The notes: generated from the letters alone by a model not told the origin. Shown: positions 9,235 through 18,274, counted from the first letter of the stretch. The stretch is 64,000 bases of DNA from Micromonospora rosaria (GCF_001567585.1 NZ_LRQV01000003.1:62001-126000); one strand, 5' to 3'. A program made the numbers and translations.

Positions 9235-9620
9235 GGTGGCAGCACCAGCAGGGCGATGCCGCCCAGCACGATGATGGTCAGGAACAGCAGGTTGGACCAG
9301 ATGCCCACGAGGGCGAGCAGGCGGCTGCGTCCCACTGGCCGGTCTTCGCCGTCGGTCACGACGTGGGTGGTGCGTCGCCAGAGCAGCGTGGCGGCCAGCA
9401 GCGCACCGACGGTGGCCAGCGCCGGCAGCACCACCGTGGCGCTGAGGGCGGTGCGCAGCGGGACGGGACCGACGGCCTCGGATCCGGCGGCGCAGGCAAG
9501 CTCGTCGATCCCCCAGCCGGTCAGCAGGTGCAGCGCCCAGGCGATGGCGCCGCCGAGCACGGCGTACCAGAACAGCAGGCCGCCGGCGAGGCGGGCGCGG
9601 GGGTCGGGATGGGTGCTCAT
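9222..9620 (-). CDS. small membrane protein of the oxidase operon
   Basis: A 132-aa protein with three to four hydrophobic helices (GGLLFWYAVLGGAIAWALHLL, then two C-terminal helices ending in a LLVLPPCQ tail) and a short polar loop. ATG 9620 overlaps the ctaE stop, so it is coupled to the oxidase genes. No family name is recognised with confidence. It may be an accessory oxidase subunit (subunit IV-like) or an assembly helper; this is inference from context. Confidence 0.65.
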   Translation of the reverse strand: MSTHPDPRARLAGGLLFWYAVLGGAIAWALHLLTGWGIDELACAAGSEAVGPVPLRTALSATVVLPALATVGALLAATLLWRRTTHVVTDGEDRPVGRSRLLALVGIWSNLLFLTIIVLGGIALLVLPPCQR

Positions 9621-10240
9621 CACAGCCTCGGCGAGAGGTAGATGGTGAACAGGATGGCTGCCCAGACGACGTCGACGAAGTGCCAGTAGATGGCGACGTT
9701 GCGGACGCGGTCGTGTCGGTGCGACCCGAAGCTGCCCCCGCGCAGGGACGCGGCGAGCAGCCAGCTGATCATGGTCAGTCCGATCAGGACGTGCAGGCCG
9801 TGGAAGCCCGTGATGACGTAGAACAGCGAGCCGTAGGCGTTGGTGGTCATGGTGAACTCGCGCAGTTTCTCGGTGTACTCGCTGGCCTGCAGGGCGAGGA
9901 ACGTCGCCCCGAGCACCAGGGTGGTCGCGAGCCCGGCGCGCAGCCGCCAGCGTTCGCCCCTGCGGATGCCGTGCTCGGCCCAGATCACCGGGAGGCTGCT
10001 GGGCAGCAGCACGGCGGTCATCACCAGCGGGCGCAGCAGCGTGGGTTCGGTGATTCCGGGTGGCGGCCACGTGGGGCCGTACTGGAAGCGCAGGTAGAAG
10101 TAGCTGCCGAGGAGGCAGGCGAAGAGGGTGGCCTCGGTGGCGACGAACATCACCATGCCCCACCAGCCGGTCGACCTGCCGACCGGCATCTCGGTGGTGA
10201 GGGCCTCGGTGCCGGTGGCCGCCGTCATGCTGCCGCTCAT
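9620..10240 (-). CDS. ctaE: cytochrome c oxidase subunit III
   Basis: A 206-aa protein of five membrane helices with subunit III signatures: GMVMFVATEATLFACLLGSYFYLR near the N-terminus, LQASEYTEK, the GFHGLHVLIGL segment, and the terminal IYWHFVDVVWAAILF. The ATG overlaps the ctaD stop by ATGA. Length and helix count match the short five-helix actinobacterial form. It belongs to the caa3-type oxidase encoded with ctaC and ctaD. Confidence 0.92.
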   Translation of the reverse strand: MSGSMTAATGTEALTTEMPVGRSTGWWGMVMFVATEATLFACLLGSYFYLRFQYGPTWPPPGITEPTLLRPLVMTAVLLPSSLPVIWAEHGIRRGERWRLRAGLATTLVLGATFLALQASEYTEKLREFTMTTNAYGSLFYVITGFHGLHVLIGLTMISWLLAASLRGGSFGSHRHDRVRNVAIYWHFVDVVWAAILFTIYLSPRL

Positions 10241-12165
10241 GCGCTCACCCCGACCTCCGTGTCGGGGCGGCGCGGCGGCCACAGCCACACCGCCAGGGTG
10301 ACGGCGACCGTCGCGGCGGCCCCGGCGGCCACCGGGTACCAGGCGAGCAGCAGCGCGGTGAAGAAGGTCAGCATCGCCAGGGCGAGTACCAGGGGTTGGA
10401 AGGACGGTTCCGGCATCTCCACCGCCCGCTCCCGCCGGCCGTCGAGCTCGCTGGTACGCAGCGTCCGCCGACCGTCGGCGAGGACGCGGTCCGGCTCGGC
10501 GCCGGTGGCCATCGACTCCCGGCTCGGTCCGTCCCAGTTCGGGTGCAGACTGCGCACCCGGGGGAGGACGGGGAAGTTGTACGGCTTCGGCGGCGAGTCG
10601 GTGGACCAGTCCAGGGTGTCGCCGCCCCAGGGGTCCGGCGGTGCCGGCCGGCCTCGTCGGATCGCGTGCACCACGCCGACCAGGACCAGCAGCAGCCCGA
10701 GTGCCAGCACGTACGAGCCGACGGTGCTGACCAGGTTCCAGCCGTCCCAGCCCGCCTCGCTGCGGTAGGTGTAGACCCGTCGGGGCATGCCGAACAGGCC
10801 GTAGAGGTGCATCGGGAAGAAGGTGACGTGCATGCCCACGAACACGAGCCAGAACGCCCACCGGCCGAGCCCTTCGTGGTACATCCGCCCGGTGATCTTC
10901 GGGAGCCAGAAGTAGATGCCGGCGAGCATCGGGAAGACCGCTCCCCCGATGAGGACGTAGTGGAAGTGGGCGACGACGAAGTAGGAGTCGGTGACCTGCT
11001 GGTCGAACGCGGTCAGCGCGAACATGGCGCCGGTGAGGCCGCCGAGCACGAAGGTCACGATGAACCCGATGACGAACAGCAGCGGCACCCGGAGGACCAG
11101 GCGGCCCAGCATCATCGTGGCCAGCCAGGCGAAGATCTGGATCCCGGACGGGATGGTGATGATGGTGCTGGCCGCGCTGAAGAAGCTGTAGGAGAGTTGG
11201 GGCAGCCCGGTGGCGAACATGTGGTGCACCCAGACGCCGAACGAGATGATCGAGATCGACACGATGGCCAGCACCACGAGTGGGTAGCCGACCACCCCGC
11301 GTCGGGTGAACGCCGGCAGCACCGCCGAGACGATGCCCAGCGCCGGCATCACGATGATGTAGACGTCGGGATGCCCGAAGATCCAGAACAGGTGCTGCCA
11401 GAGCAGCACGTTCCCGCCGGCCTCCGGGTCGAAGAAGTGGGTGCCGAAGCGGCGGTCGAGGAAGAGCATGGCGTTGTCGACGTTCAGGGCGGGCAGCGCG
11501 AAGATCACCATGAAGCCGGTGGCGACGATCGCCCAGACGAACAGCGGTACCCGGTTCAGTGACATGCCCGGGGCCCGCAGCTTGAGCGCCGTGACGATGA
11601 AGTTGATCGACCCTGCGGTGGTGGCGACGCCGAGGAAGAGCAGTCCCAGGCTGTAGACGTCCATGTGCAGCCCGGGGTTGTGCTGCTCGTCGCTCAGCGG
11701 CACGTAGGCGAACCAACCGTTGTTGGGTGCGGCCCCGAAGGGCAGGCTCGCCCACATGAACAGGCCGGAGAACAGGAACACCCAGTAGCCCAGCGCGTTC
11801 AGCTTGGGGAAGGCCATGTCCCGCGACCCGATCATCAGCGGGACGAGGACGTTGCCGAAGCCGAACAGCATCGGGGTGGCGAACAGGAAGATCATGGTGG
11901 TGCCGTGCATGGTGAACAGCTGGTTGTACTCCTCGGGGGAGAGCATTCCGGCTTCCGGGCGGGCGAGTTGGGTGCGCATCGCCAGCGCGCTCAGCCCGGC
12001 GAGGGCGAAGAACAGTCCTGCGGTGACCAGGTAGCGACGGCCGATCCTCTTGTGGTCCACGGTGGTGAGCCAGGAGCGCACCGAGGGGGTCTCGCCCCAG
12101 TGCCGTTCCAGCCGGGCCAGGTCCCCCCGGCTCGCGCCGGGGGCCGGTGCGGCGGTCGTGGACAT
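10237..12165 (-). CDS. ctaD: cytochrome c oxidase subunit I with C-terminal extension
   Basis: A 642-aa protein with all haem-copper oxidase hallmarks: FTMHGTTMIF (low-spin haem His), WIFGHPDVYIIVMPALG with the CuB His and cross-linked Tyr, WVHHMFATG, and VVAHFHYVLIGG for the high-spin haem. Compared with the usual length of about 550 residues it carries a polar linker (near NWDGPSRESM) and two additional hydrophobic helices at the C-terminus, as some caa3 enzymes do. ATG 12165 is preceded by a strong GGAGGGGAGGG ribosome site. It reduces oxygen to water and pumps protons. Confidence 0.94.
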   Translation of the reverse strand: MSTTAAPAPGASRGDLARLERHWGETPSVRSWLTTVDHKRIGRRYLVTAGLFFALAGLSALAMRTQLARPEAGMLSPEEYNQLFTMHGTTMIFLFATPMLFGFGNVLVPLMIGSRDMAFPKLNALGYWVFLFSGLFMWASLPFGAAPNNGWFAYVPLSDEQHNPGLHMDVYSLGLLFLGVATTAGSINFIVTALKLRAPGMSLNRVPLFVWAIVATGFMVIFALPALNVDNAMLFLDRRFGTHFFDPEAGGNVLLWQHLFWIFGHPDVYIIVMPALGIVSAVLPAFTRRGVVGYPLVVLAIVSISIISFGVWVHHMFATGLPQLSYSFFSAASTIITIPSGIQIFAWLATMMLGRLVLRVPLLFVIGFIVTFVLGGLTGAMFALTAFDQQVTDSYFVVAHFHYVLIGGAVFPMLAGIYFWLPKITGRMYHEGLGRWAFWLVFVGMHVTFFPMHLYGLFGMPRRVYTYRSEAGWDGWNLVSTVGSYVLALGLLLVLVGVVHAIRRGRPAPPDPWGGDTLDWSTDSPPKPYNFPVLPRVRSLHPNWDGPSRESMATGAEPDRVLADGRRTLRTSELDGRRERAVEMPEPSFQPLVLALAMLTFFTALLLAWYPVAAGAAATVAVTLAVWLWPPRRPDTEVGVSA

Positions 12166-12182
12166 TGTTCCCTCCCCTCCGC

Positions 12183-13199
12183 TCACGTCAGCGACTGCAG
12201 GTACGCGATGAGGTCTGGTAGCCGCTGTGCGTCGACCGGTTGCGGCGGCATGAAGTTGCCCGGCTTGACCGTCTGCGAGTTCGCGATCCAGCCGCCGAGA
12301 TGGCCGCCGTCGTTGGACACCGCTCCGGCGCCGATGCTCCACCGTGAGCCGACGTCGGACAGGTCCGGGCCGATCCGCCCGTCGGCCCCGGTGCCCCGGA
12401 TCGTGTGGCAGCCGGCGCAGCTACCCTGCTCGAACGCTTCCTGCCCGCGCCGCTGCGCGTCCGTCTGGGGCCGGGCGGCGGGTGACCCGAGCTGGGAGAG
12501 CCAGGCGTCGAACTCACGGCGGGGCTCGGCGACCACGAGGAACGCCATGTGGGCGTGCTGGGTGCCGCAGTACTCGGCGCACTGGCCCCGGTAGGTGCCG
12601 GCCCGGTCGGTCTGCAGCCAGGTCTCGCGGACCTCGCCGGCGATCAGGTCGGTCTTCGGCATCAGTTGCGGTACCCAGAAGCTGTGCAGCACGTCGGCGG
12701 TCCTGAGCCGGATCCGGACCTTCTCTCCGACGGGGATGTGCAGTTCGTTGGCGGTGGCGCCGGCGACACCGGGCACCCGCACCTCCCACCACCACCTGTG
12801 GCCGGTCACCTCGATGGTGGTCGCCTCGGGTCCCGGCCCGTCGCCCAACGCCACGAGGTCGCGCAGTCCCAGCGCGTAGACCGTCACCAGGATCACCAGG
12901 GGTATGCCGGCGCCGGCGATCGCGACGAATCGCAGTGGCTGGCCGTGCCGGACTCGGGCGTCGCGTCGGCGGCGGAACACCAGCGCCCAGACCAGCAGCA
13001 CCATGACCTCGGCGAACACCGCCATGGAGATCCAGAACAGTACCCACCACAGGTCGGCGACCCGGCCCGCGCCCGTGCCGGCCGGGTCGAGGGCGGAGGG
13101 CGCTCCGCCGGCGCAGCCGGTCAGCGCCAGCACGCCACCCAGCATCGCCACCCCGGCAAGATGCCGGGTGGGCGTCCCTGGTCCAGATCGCGTGTCCAC
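12183..13199 (-). CDS. ctaC: cytochrome c oxidase subunit II fused to cytochrome c (caa3 type)
   Basis: A lipoprotein-like signal sequence (LALTGCAGG) is followed by two membrane helices. The cupredoxin domain has the CuA motif CAEYCGTQHAHM and the aromatic patch GHRWWWEVRV. A C-terminal cytochrome c domain carries CAGCH and an axial Met in GNFMPPQ. The fused cytochrome c makes this a caa3-type subunit II, unlike the unfused subunit II of the usual actinobacterial aa3-bcc supercomplex. The start is uncertain (GTG 13199, or TTG 13202), with no strong ribosome site visible. It is the first gene of the minus-strand operon. Confidence 0.92.
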   Translation of the reverse strand: MDTRSGPGTPTRHLAGVAMLGGVLALTGCAGGAPSALDPAGTGAGRVADLWWVLFWISMAVFAEVMVLLVWALVFRRRRDARVRHGQPLRFVAIAGAGIPLVILVTVYALGLRDLVALGDGPGPEATTIEVTGHRWWWEVRVPGVAGATANELHIPVGEKVRIRLRTADVLHSFWVPQLMPKTDLIAGEVRETWLQTDRAGTYRGQCAEYCGTQHAHMAFLVVAEPRREFDAWLSQLGSPAARPQTDAQRRGQEAFEQGSCAGCHTIRGTGADGRIGPDLSDVGSRWSIGAGAVSNDGGHLGGWIANSQTVKPGNFMPPQPVDAQRLPDLIAYLQSLT

Positions 13200-13202
13200 C
13201 AA

Positions 13203-13320
13203 GAGCGGATCTTAGTAACAAGAACGGCGTTATGGACCTTTCGGGGCGAATAGCAGTTTTAGTACTTGAAGTCCGATAGATTCACCACTCGGCAAGCAGC
13301 AGGCGACCGTCGACGGGACG
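13203..13320. promoter_or_regulatory. divergent promoter region between ctaC and ccmC
   Basis: This 118-base gap is clearly AT-richer than its surroundings and separates the divergent oxidase and cytochrome-maturation operons, so both promoters should lie here. The hexamer TTAGTA occurs twice in direct orientation, at 13212-13217 and 13259-13264, and could be part of an operator. No consensus promoter is clear enough to place. Shared control of the two operons would be logical because the maturation genes serve the oxidase cytochromes. Confidence 0.5.
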
Positions 13321-14091
13321 ATGATGCGAACCTCTACCGTGGAGCTGACCGCAGACTCCCCCCACGGTGCCGCCGCCCGGCGCACCACCGCCTGGGCCGC
13401 TGCCGGCCTCGCCGCGGCTGCCGGCCTCGCCGGCGGCCTGCTGGCCCCGACCGACGCCCTGCAGGGACCGGCGCAGCGGCTCATGTACCTGCACGTACCA
13501 GCCGCCTGGGTGGCCTACCTGGCGTTCGCCGTCGTGCTCGTGGCCAGCGGCGCCCACCTGGTGCGCGGCGACGCCCGGTGGGACCGGATCGCGCGGGCCG
13601 CCACCGAGATCGGCGTCGTGCTCACCGCCCTCACACTCGCCACCGGCGCGCTCTGGGGGCACCTGGTCTGGGGCACCTGGTGGGCCTGGGACCCACGGCT
13701 GGTCGGGACCGCGCTGCTGTTCCTGGTTTACGCCGCCGCCCTGGCCCTGCGCCGGGCGCTCGCCGAACGGGCCGGTCCGCCGGCGCACGGCGACATCCGG
13801 GTGACCCGGCCGGTCGCCGTACTCGGCATCGGTGGTTTCCTGCTCGTCCCCGTGGTGCACTTCTCCGTGCTCTGGTGGCGCTCACTGCACCAGCAGGCCA
13901 CCGTGCTGGCCCCGGAACGACCACCGATCGACCCGCGGATGGCACTGGCGCTGCTGCTGGCGGTCGCCGCGGTCAGCGTCGCCGCGACCTGGGTGCTGGC
14001 AGACCGGGTGGTACGGCTGCGACGGCAGGCCGACGCCGCCCGCACCACCACCGCACGCCGGCCCGCACGCCGCCCGGACCTCGTACGGTGA
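13321..14091 (+). CDS. ccmC: CcmC-type haem handling protein (System I cytochrome c maturation)
   Basis: A 256-aa membrane protein of six helices with the tryptophan-rich haem-handling motif WGTWWAWDPRL (WWD signature), YLHVPAAWVAYLAF with the first conserved periplasmic His, and VHFSVLWWRSLHQ with the second. CcmC loads haem onto CcmE outside the membrane. It is the first gene of a run ccmC-E-F-G-HI joined by overlapping stops and starts. The haem-exporter ATPase CcmA and its partners CcmB and CcmD are absent from this locus. Confidence 0.88.
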   Translation: MMRTSTVELTADSPHGAAARRTTAWAAAGLAAAAGLAGGLLAPTDALQGPAQRLMYLHVPAAWVAYLAFAVVLVASGAHLVRGDARWDRIARAATEIGVVLTALTLATGALWGHLVWGTWWAWDPRLVGTALLFLVYAAALALRRALAERAGPPAHGDIRVTRPVAVLGIGGFLLVPVVHFSVLWWRSLHQQATVLAPERPPIDPRMALALLLAVAAVSVAATWVLADRVVRLRRQADAARTTTARRPARRPDLVR

Positions 14092-14495
14092 TCCGGCGCC
14101 CCGGCCGCCTGGCCCTGGTGGCGGTGCTGCTCGCCGGCGGCGCGTTGCTGGTCACCGGCGCGCTGCGCGACACCCTCACCTACTACCGGACACCCGGGGA
14201 GGTGCTCGCCGACCCGGACGCCGCACGCGAGCGGGTCCGCCTGGGCGGCGAGGTCGTCCCGGGGTCGGTGCGACGGGACGGCGAGGTGGTGCTGTTCCGG
14301 CTCGCCGACTCGGGGCACGAGGTGGCCGTGCGGCAGAGCGGGATGCCGCCGGAGACGTTCCGTGAGGGAGAGGACGCGGTCGTCGAGGGACGGCTCGGCG
14401 TCGATGGGGTGTTCGACGCCGAGCACGTGGTGGTGCGGCACGGCAACGAGTACCGTCCCGCCCCACCCCCTGCGGAGCCCGCCGATGCTCGGTGA
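14088..14495 (+). CDS. ccmE: CcmE haem chaperone
   Basis: A 135-aa protein with one N-terminal membrane anchor (LALVAVLLAGGALLVTGALR) and the OB-fold body (YRTPGEVLAD, GGEVVPGSV, VEGRLGVDGVFDAEHVVVRH). The covalent haem ligand motif HxxxY is present as RHGNEYRP, so this is the His-type rather than the Cys-type CcmE. GTG 14088 overlaps the ccmC stop. It carries haem from CcmC to the CcmF ligation machine on the outer face of the membrane. Confidence 0.88.
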   Translation: MIRRPGRLALVAVLLAGGALLVTGALRDTLTYYRTPGEVLADPDAARERVRLGGEVVPGSVRRDGEVVLFRLADSGHEVAVRQSGMPPETFREGEDAVVEGRLGVDGVFDAEHVVVRHGNEYRPAPPPAEPADAR

Positions 14496-16410
14496 CCTCG
14501 GTACCGCCGGCCTCGTCGCCGGCCTGCTCGCCGCGCCTCTCGCCGCGTTGCTCTGGCTGCGGGTGGCGCTGGCGGGAGCGCCGGCCCGGCCGGCCCGGCT
14601 GGCGTCGGTCGGCGCGCTGCTCGCCGCCGTCACGGCATGCGCGGTACTGGAGGCGGCGCTGCTCGGCCACGACTTCAGCGTGCGGTTCGTGGCCGAGAAC
14701 GGCGGCCGGCATGTGCCCCTCTACTACGCCGTGACCAGCCTGTGGTCGGCCATGGACGGATCGCTGCTGCTGTGGCTCCTTGTCCTTGCCGGGTACGGCG
14801 CCCTGTTCGCGCGCGGGCGGCCCGACCGGTTGCGCGCCTGCGCGATGGTGGTCATCAGCGTTGTCACCACGTTCTTCTTCGCGCTCTCCACCTTCGCCGC
14901 CAACCCGTTCCGGGCCGTGCACCCGGTCCCGCCCGACGGGCCGGGCCCCAATCCGCTGTTGCAGGAGCACGCGGCGATGGGCGTCCACCCACCCCTGCTG
15001 TACGCGGGATACCTCGGCATGGTGGTGCCGTTCGCGCTGGCCCTGGCGGCCCCGCTGGCCGGCCCGGACGGCCGGGACTGGCTGCGGCTGGCCCGGCCCT
15101 GGGCGCTCGTGGCCTGGACCACGCTCACCGCCGGCATCGTCCTCGGGGCCTGGTGGTCGTACGCGGTCCTCGGCTGGGGCGGCTACTGGGCGTGGGACCC
15201 GGTGGAGAACGCCTCCCTGCTGCCGTGGTTGACCACCACCGCCCTCCTGCACACCAGCCTGGGCGGCGGCCGGGGCCGCGAGCGGTGGAACAGCGTCCTG
15301 GCCTGTGCCGGTTTCCTGCTGGTGCTGCTGGGCACGTTTTTGACCCGCTCCGGCGCCGTGGCCAGCGTCCACGCCTTCACCGAGTCCCCGCTGGGGCCGC
15401 TGCTGCTCGGCTTCGTACTGCTCGCCGTGCTGGCCACCACCGTGCTCACCGGCCCCCGCCAGCCCCCACCCGCCCGGCCGGGGGTCCCCCTGTGGTCCCG
15501 GCCCACCGCCGTGCTGGTCAACACCGTCCTGCTGGTCACCGTCGCCGCGGTGGTGCTGATCGGCACCGTGCTGCCGCTGATCGCCGAGCCGGTCACCGGC
15601 ACCCGGGCGAGCGTCGGGCCGGGCTACTACCACCGCACCGCCGTGCCGTTGGCCGTGGTGGTGCTGCTGCTGGCCGGGCTGCCGCCCGCGCTACGGGTCC
15701 GGGACCGGGCCGGCGTGCTGCGCCGGCTCGCCCTGCCCGGCGCGGCGGCGCTGGCCACCGTGGCCGCCGTCGGCCTGCTCAGCCGGCCCGGTGCAGCCGC
15801 GCTCACCGCGTTCGGAGCGGCGGCCTTCGTCCTCACCGGTCTCCTCACCGCCCCCGGCGTTCCGACGACCGCAGGACTCCGCCGGTCCCGGCGTCGGGCC
15901 GCCACGCTGGGGCACGCCGGCCTCGCCCTGCTCGCCGTGGGCGTCGCCGCGTCCGCGACCTACGCACGGGTGGACGAGCGGACCCTGCGGGTGGGCGAGA
16001 CGATCCGGGTGGGCGACGTGGCCGCACGGCTGGAGTCGGTGCAGCGTGCCGCGCCCGGCGGCAGGATGACGGTACGGGCCCGGCTGGTCGTGTCGTCCGG
16101 CGGGCACAGTCACCTCGCCGCGCCGGTGCTGCGGTACGACCCCGCCCGGGACATGGCCGTGACCGTTCCGGCGATCGACGCCGGGACCCGCCGCGACGTC
16201 TATCTCACCCTGCTCGCCGTGGCGGCCGACGGCGGCAGCGCGAGCGTACGCCTGGCGGTGAACCCGCTCGTCGGCCTCATCTGGGCCGGCGGCGCGGTCG
16301 GCACGGCCGCAGGCCTGCTCGCCCTCTCCGACACGGTGCGGGCACGGCGGGTACGACGACCGCACCCCACCGGGCGGCGTGTTCCGGTGGCGGCCGGGGC
16401 GTCGCCATGA
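14485..16410 (+). CDS. ccmF: CcmF cytochrome c haem lyase subunit
   Basis: A 641-aa protein of about 14-15 helices with the haem-handling motif WGGYWAWDPVENASLLPWL and conserved His-bearing loops (HPPLLYAGYLG, a later Tyr/His loop before RTAVPL). The C-terminal extracytoplasmic domain (DVAARLESVQR) is shorter than in E. coli. ATG 14485 overlaps the end of ccmE by 11 bases. CcmF with CcmH transfers haem from CcmE to the CxxCH sites of apocytochromes. Confidence 0.9.
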   Translation: MLGDLGTAGLVAGLLAAPLAALLWLRVALAGAPARPARLASVGALLAAVTACAVLEAALLGHDFSVRFVAENGGRHVPLYYAVTSLWSAMDGSLLLWLLVLAGYGALFARGRPDRLRACAMVVISVVTTFFFALSTFAANPFRAVHPVPPDGPGPNPLLQEHAAMGVHPPLLYAGYLGMVVPFALALAAPLAGPDGRDWLRLARPWALVAWTTLTAGIVLGAWWSYAVLGWGGYWAWDPVENASLLPWLTTTALLHTSLGGGRGRERWNSVLACAGFLLVLLGTFLTRSGAVASVHAFTESPLGPLLLGFVLLAVLATTVLTGPRQPPPARPGVPLWSRPTAVLVNTVLLVTVAAVVLIGTVLPLIAEPVTGTRASVGPGYYHRTAVPLAVVVLLLAGLPPALRVRDRAGVLRRLALPGAAALATVAAVGLLSRPGAAALTAFGAAAFVLTGLLTAPGVPTTAGLRRSRRRAATLGHAGLALLAVGVAASATYARVDERTLRVGETIRVGDVAARLESVQRAAPGGRMTVRARLVVSSGGHSHLAAPVLRYDPARDMAVTVPAIDAGTRRDVYLTLLAVAADGGSASVRLAVNPLVGLIWAGGAVGTAAGLLALSDTVRARRVRRPHPTGRRVPVAAGASP

Positions 16411-16964
16411 GCTGTGGTGCCCGACGGCCCTGGTGGTGGCGGATCCGGCCGGTCCCGGCGGCGGTCCTGCTGCTCGCCGTCGCCCTCGGGGTCGTCCTGT
16501 CCACCGAGCGCCTCGCCGGCCCGACCGACGCCGGGCAGCGACCCGCGTGGGCGGCGCCGGCGCTGGCCGGCACCACGCTCGACGGTGCCCAGTTCGACCT
16601 GGCGACGCTACGCGGGCAGGTCGTGCTGGTGAACGTCTTCGCATCCTGGTGCGGTCCCTGCCGGGACGAACTGCCGTTGCTGGCCGAGACCGCCCGGCAG
16701 GGGTCACCACAGGGGCTGCGGGTGGTCGGGCTCAACCTGCGCGACGGGCCGGACGCGGTGCGGGACCTGCTGGAGCGGACCCGGGCGGACGCGCTCACCG
16801 TGCTGCCCGACCCGGACGGTTCCCGGGCCGTCGACTGGGGCGTCCGCGGCGTACCGGAGACCTTCCTTGTCGACCGCGACGGACAGGTCGTCGCGCACCA
16901 GCCCGGCGTGGTCACCCGGCAGTGGCTGCGGGACCGGTTGTCACCCCTGTTGGCGGCGGCGTGA
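16407..16964 (+). CDS. ccmG: CcmG/DsbE-type thioredoxin-like protein
   Basis: A 185-aa membrane-anchored thioredoxin fold with the active site FASWCGPCRDELP, the cis-Pro loop GVRGVPETFLVD and an N-terminal hydrophobic anchor. These features match CcmG/ResA proteins that reduce apocytochrome CxxCH cysteines before haem attachment. ATG 16407 overlaps the ccmF stop (ATGA). Its place between ccmF and ccmHI is the standard System I order. Confidence 0.88.
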   Translation: MSCGARRPWWWRIRPVPAAVLLLAVALGVVLSTERLAGPTDAGQRPAWAAPALAGTTLDGAQFDLATLRGQVVLVNVFASWCGPCRDELPLLAETARQGSPQGLRVVGLNLRDGPDAVRDLLERTRADALTVLPDPDGSRAVDWGVRGVPETFLVDRDGQVVAHQPGVVTRQWLRDRLSPLLAAA

Positions 16965-17839
16965 TCCGGCGCGCCGGCGTGGCACTGACGCTGGTGGCGC
17001 TGCTCGCGGCGGCAGCCGCCGGGCTGTTCCGTTCGGCCGTGCCGGCCGGCCGGGCGGACCCGGTCGCCGCAGTCGCCGCCGGCCTGCGCTGCCCCGCCTG
17101 CCAGGGTGAGTCGTTGGTCGACTCCCGGTCCCCCATCGCCGTGTCGATGCGGCAGGTGATCGCCGACCAGACGGCGCAGGGCCGCAGCCCTGACGAGATC
17201 CGCCGGTGGTTCGTGGCGCGCTACGGCGAGGAGGTGCTGGCCCAGCCGCCCGCGCGGGGCCCGGGGCTGCTGCTGTGGGTGGTGCCCGCACTGGCGCTGC
17301 TCGGTGCCGGTGCCGCCGCCGCGCGGACGATGCGGGCCCGTCGTCCGGCGCGGGTCAGCCCGGCGGACCGCCCGACCCGGCGACGGTCGCGCCGGCCCGT
17401 CTGGTGGCTCGCCGCAGCCGGGCTGGTCGCACTGGTGGTGGCCGTGGCGGTGGCCGCCGACCGCCTCGCCCCGCCGACCGTCACTCCCCGCACCGACCCG
17501 ACGGCGGTGGCGCTCAAGCTCGCGTACGACCTGGAGGGCCAGCAGCGCTACGACGCCGCCGCGCAGATGTACCGGGAGGCGCTAAGGGACCGCCCCGACG
17601 ACGGGGTGCGGCTGCGTCTGGCCTTCGCCCTGCTGCGCGCGGCGGACGCCGCCGGAGCCGAGCAGGCGGCGGGGCAGGTCCTCGACCACGCGCCCGAGTC
17701 ACCGGACGGGCTGCTGGTCCTGGGTCTGGCCCAGCGCATCACCCGTCCCACCGTCGCGTCGGCGACGCTGCGCCGGTTCCTCGCCGTCGCGCCGGCGCAC
17801 CCCGCGGCCCCGGAGATCCGCCGTCTGCTCGGCAGCTGA
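16961..17839 (+). CDS. ccmH: CcmH-CcmI fusion protein
   Basis: A 292-aa protein starting with GTG that overlaps the ccmG stop. The N-terminal third is CcmH/CycL: signal helix, the redox motif LRCPACQGES, and RSPDEIRRWFVARYGEEVL before a membrane helix. A second membrane helix leads into a C-terminal TPR-like region (LEGQQRYDAAAQMYREAL and following repeats) corresponding to CcmI/CycH, which holds the apocytochrome C-terminus. Fused CcmH-CcmI forms are known. It ends the maturation operon; no terminator hairpin is obvious. Confidence 0.85.
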   Translation: MIRRAGVALTLVALLAAAAAGLFRSAVPAGRADPVAAVAAGLRCPACQGESLVDSRSPIAVSMRQVIADQTAQGRSPDEIRRWFVARYGEEVLAQPPARGPGLLLWVVPALALLGAGAAAARTMRARRPARVSPADRPTRRRSRRPVWWLAAAGLVALVVAVAVAADRLAPPTVTPRTDPTAVALKLAYDLEGQQRYDAAAQMYREALRDRPDDGVRLRLAFALLRAADAAGAEQAAGQVLDHAPESPDGLLVLGLAQRITRPTVASATLRRFLAVAPAHPAAPEIRRLLGS

Positions 17840-18274
17840 CCGGTGTCAGGGACGGTGCCGGGACCGGGCCACCAGGTAGCCGAGGAACAGGCCGCCGGCC
17901 AGGATCACGACGCCGCGAGGGGTGGTCGCCGAGCGTAGTGTGCCGGGCCCGCTTCGTCGGCGCGGTCGCGGATCTGCACCCGCCCGCACAGTGTCCGGCG
18001 TTGACAAGCGAGATCGGGGTGCGCTGCTTGACGACAACCCGTCAACGTGAGGGATTCGCGTTGGGCGAGTCGCCTCAGGCGACGACGGCCACCCCCGACT
18101 GCGACTCGCCGAACTCCCGACCCGCCACCAGCTTGCGGCGGCCGTCGAGGGCCGAGGTGCCGGTCGGCCACTCGTCCGCACCCAGGTAGCAGGCCCCGGC
18201 GTCCCGTGGACGGCGTCAGGCGGCTGAGCCGAGGTACCGTGTCCCGGACGCCGGTCTCAGGTCACGGCACCGGC
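17840..18274. other. intergenic region with possible gene remnants
   Basis: No complete gene is seen. On the minus strand, a frame ending at 17846 finishes with a hydrophobic tail (TTPRGVVILAGGLFLGYLVA) that looks like the end of a small membrane protein. A second minus-strand frame between about 18209 and 18073 reads CYLGADEWPTGTSALDGRR and ends GVAVVA-stop, like the tail of an unknown soluble protein. Both lack starts and are probably decayed leftovers. Confidence 0.3.

Noticed and set aside
13203..13320. A defined redox-regulator (for example NsrR, Rex or CRP) binding site between ctaC and ccmC
   Set aside because: Only the short direct repeat TTAGTA stands out; no known consensus could be matched.
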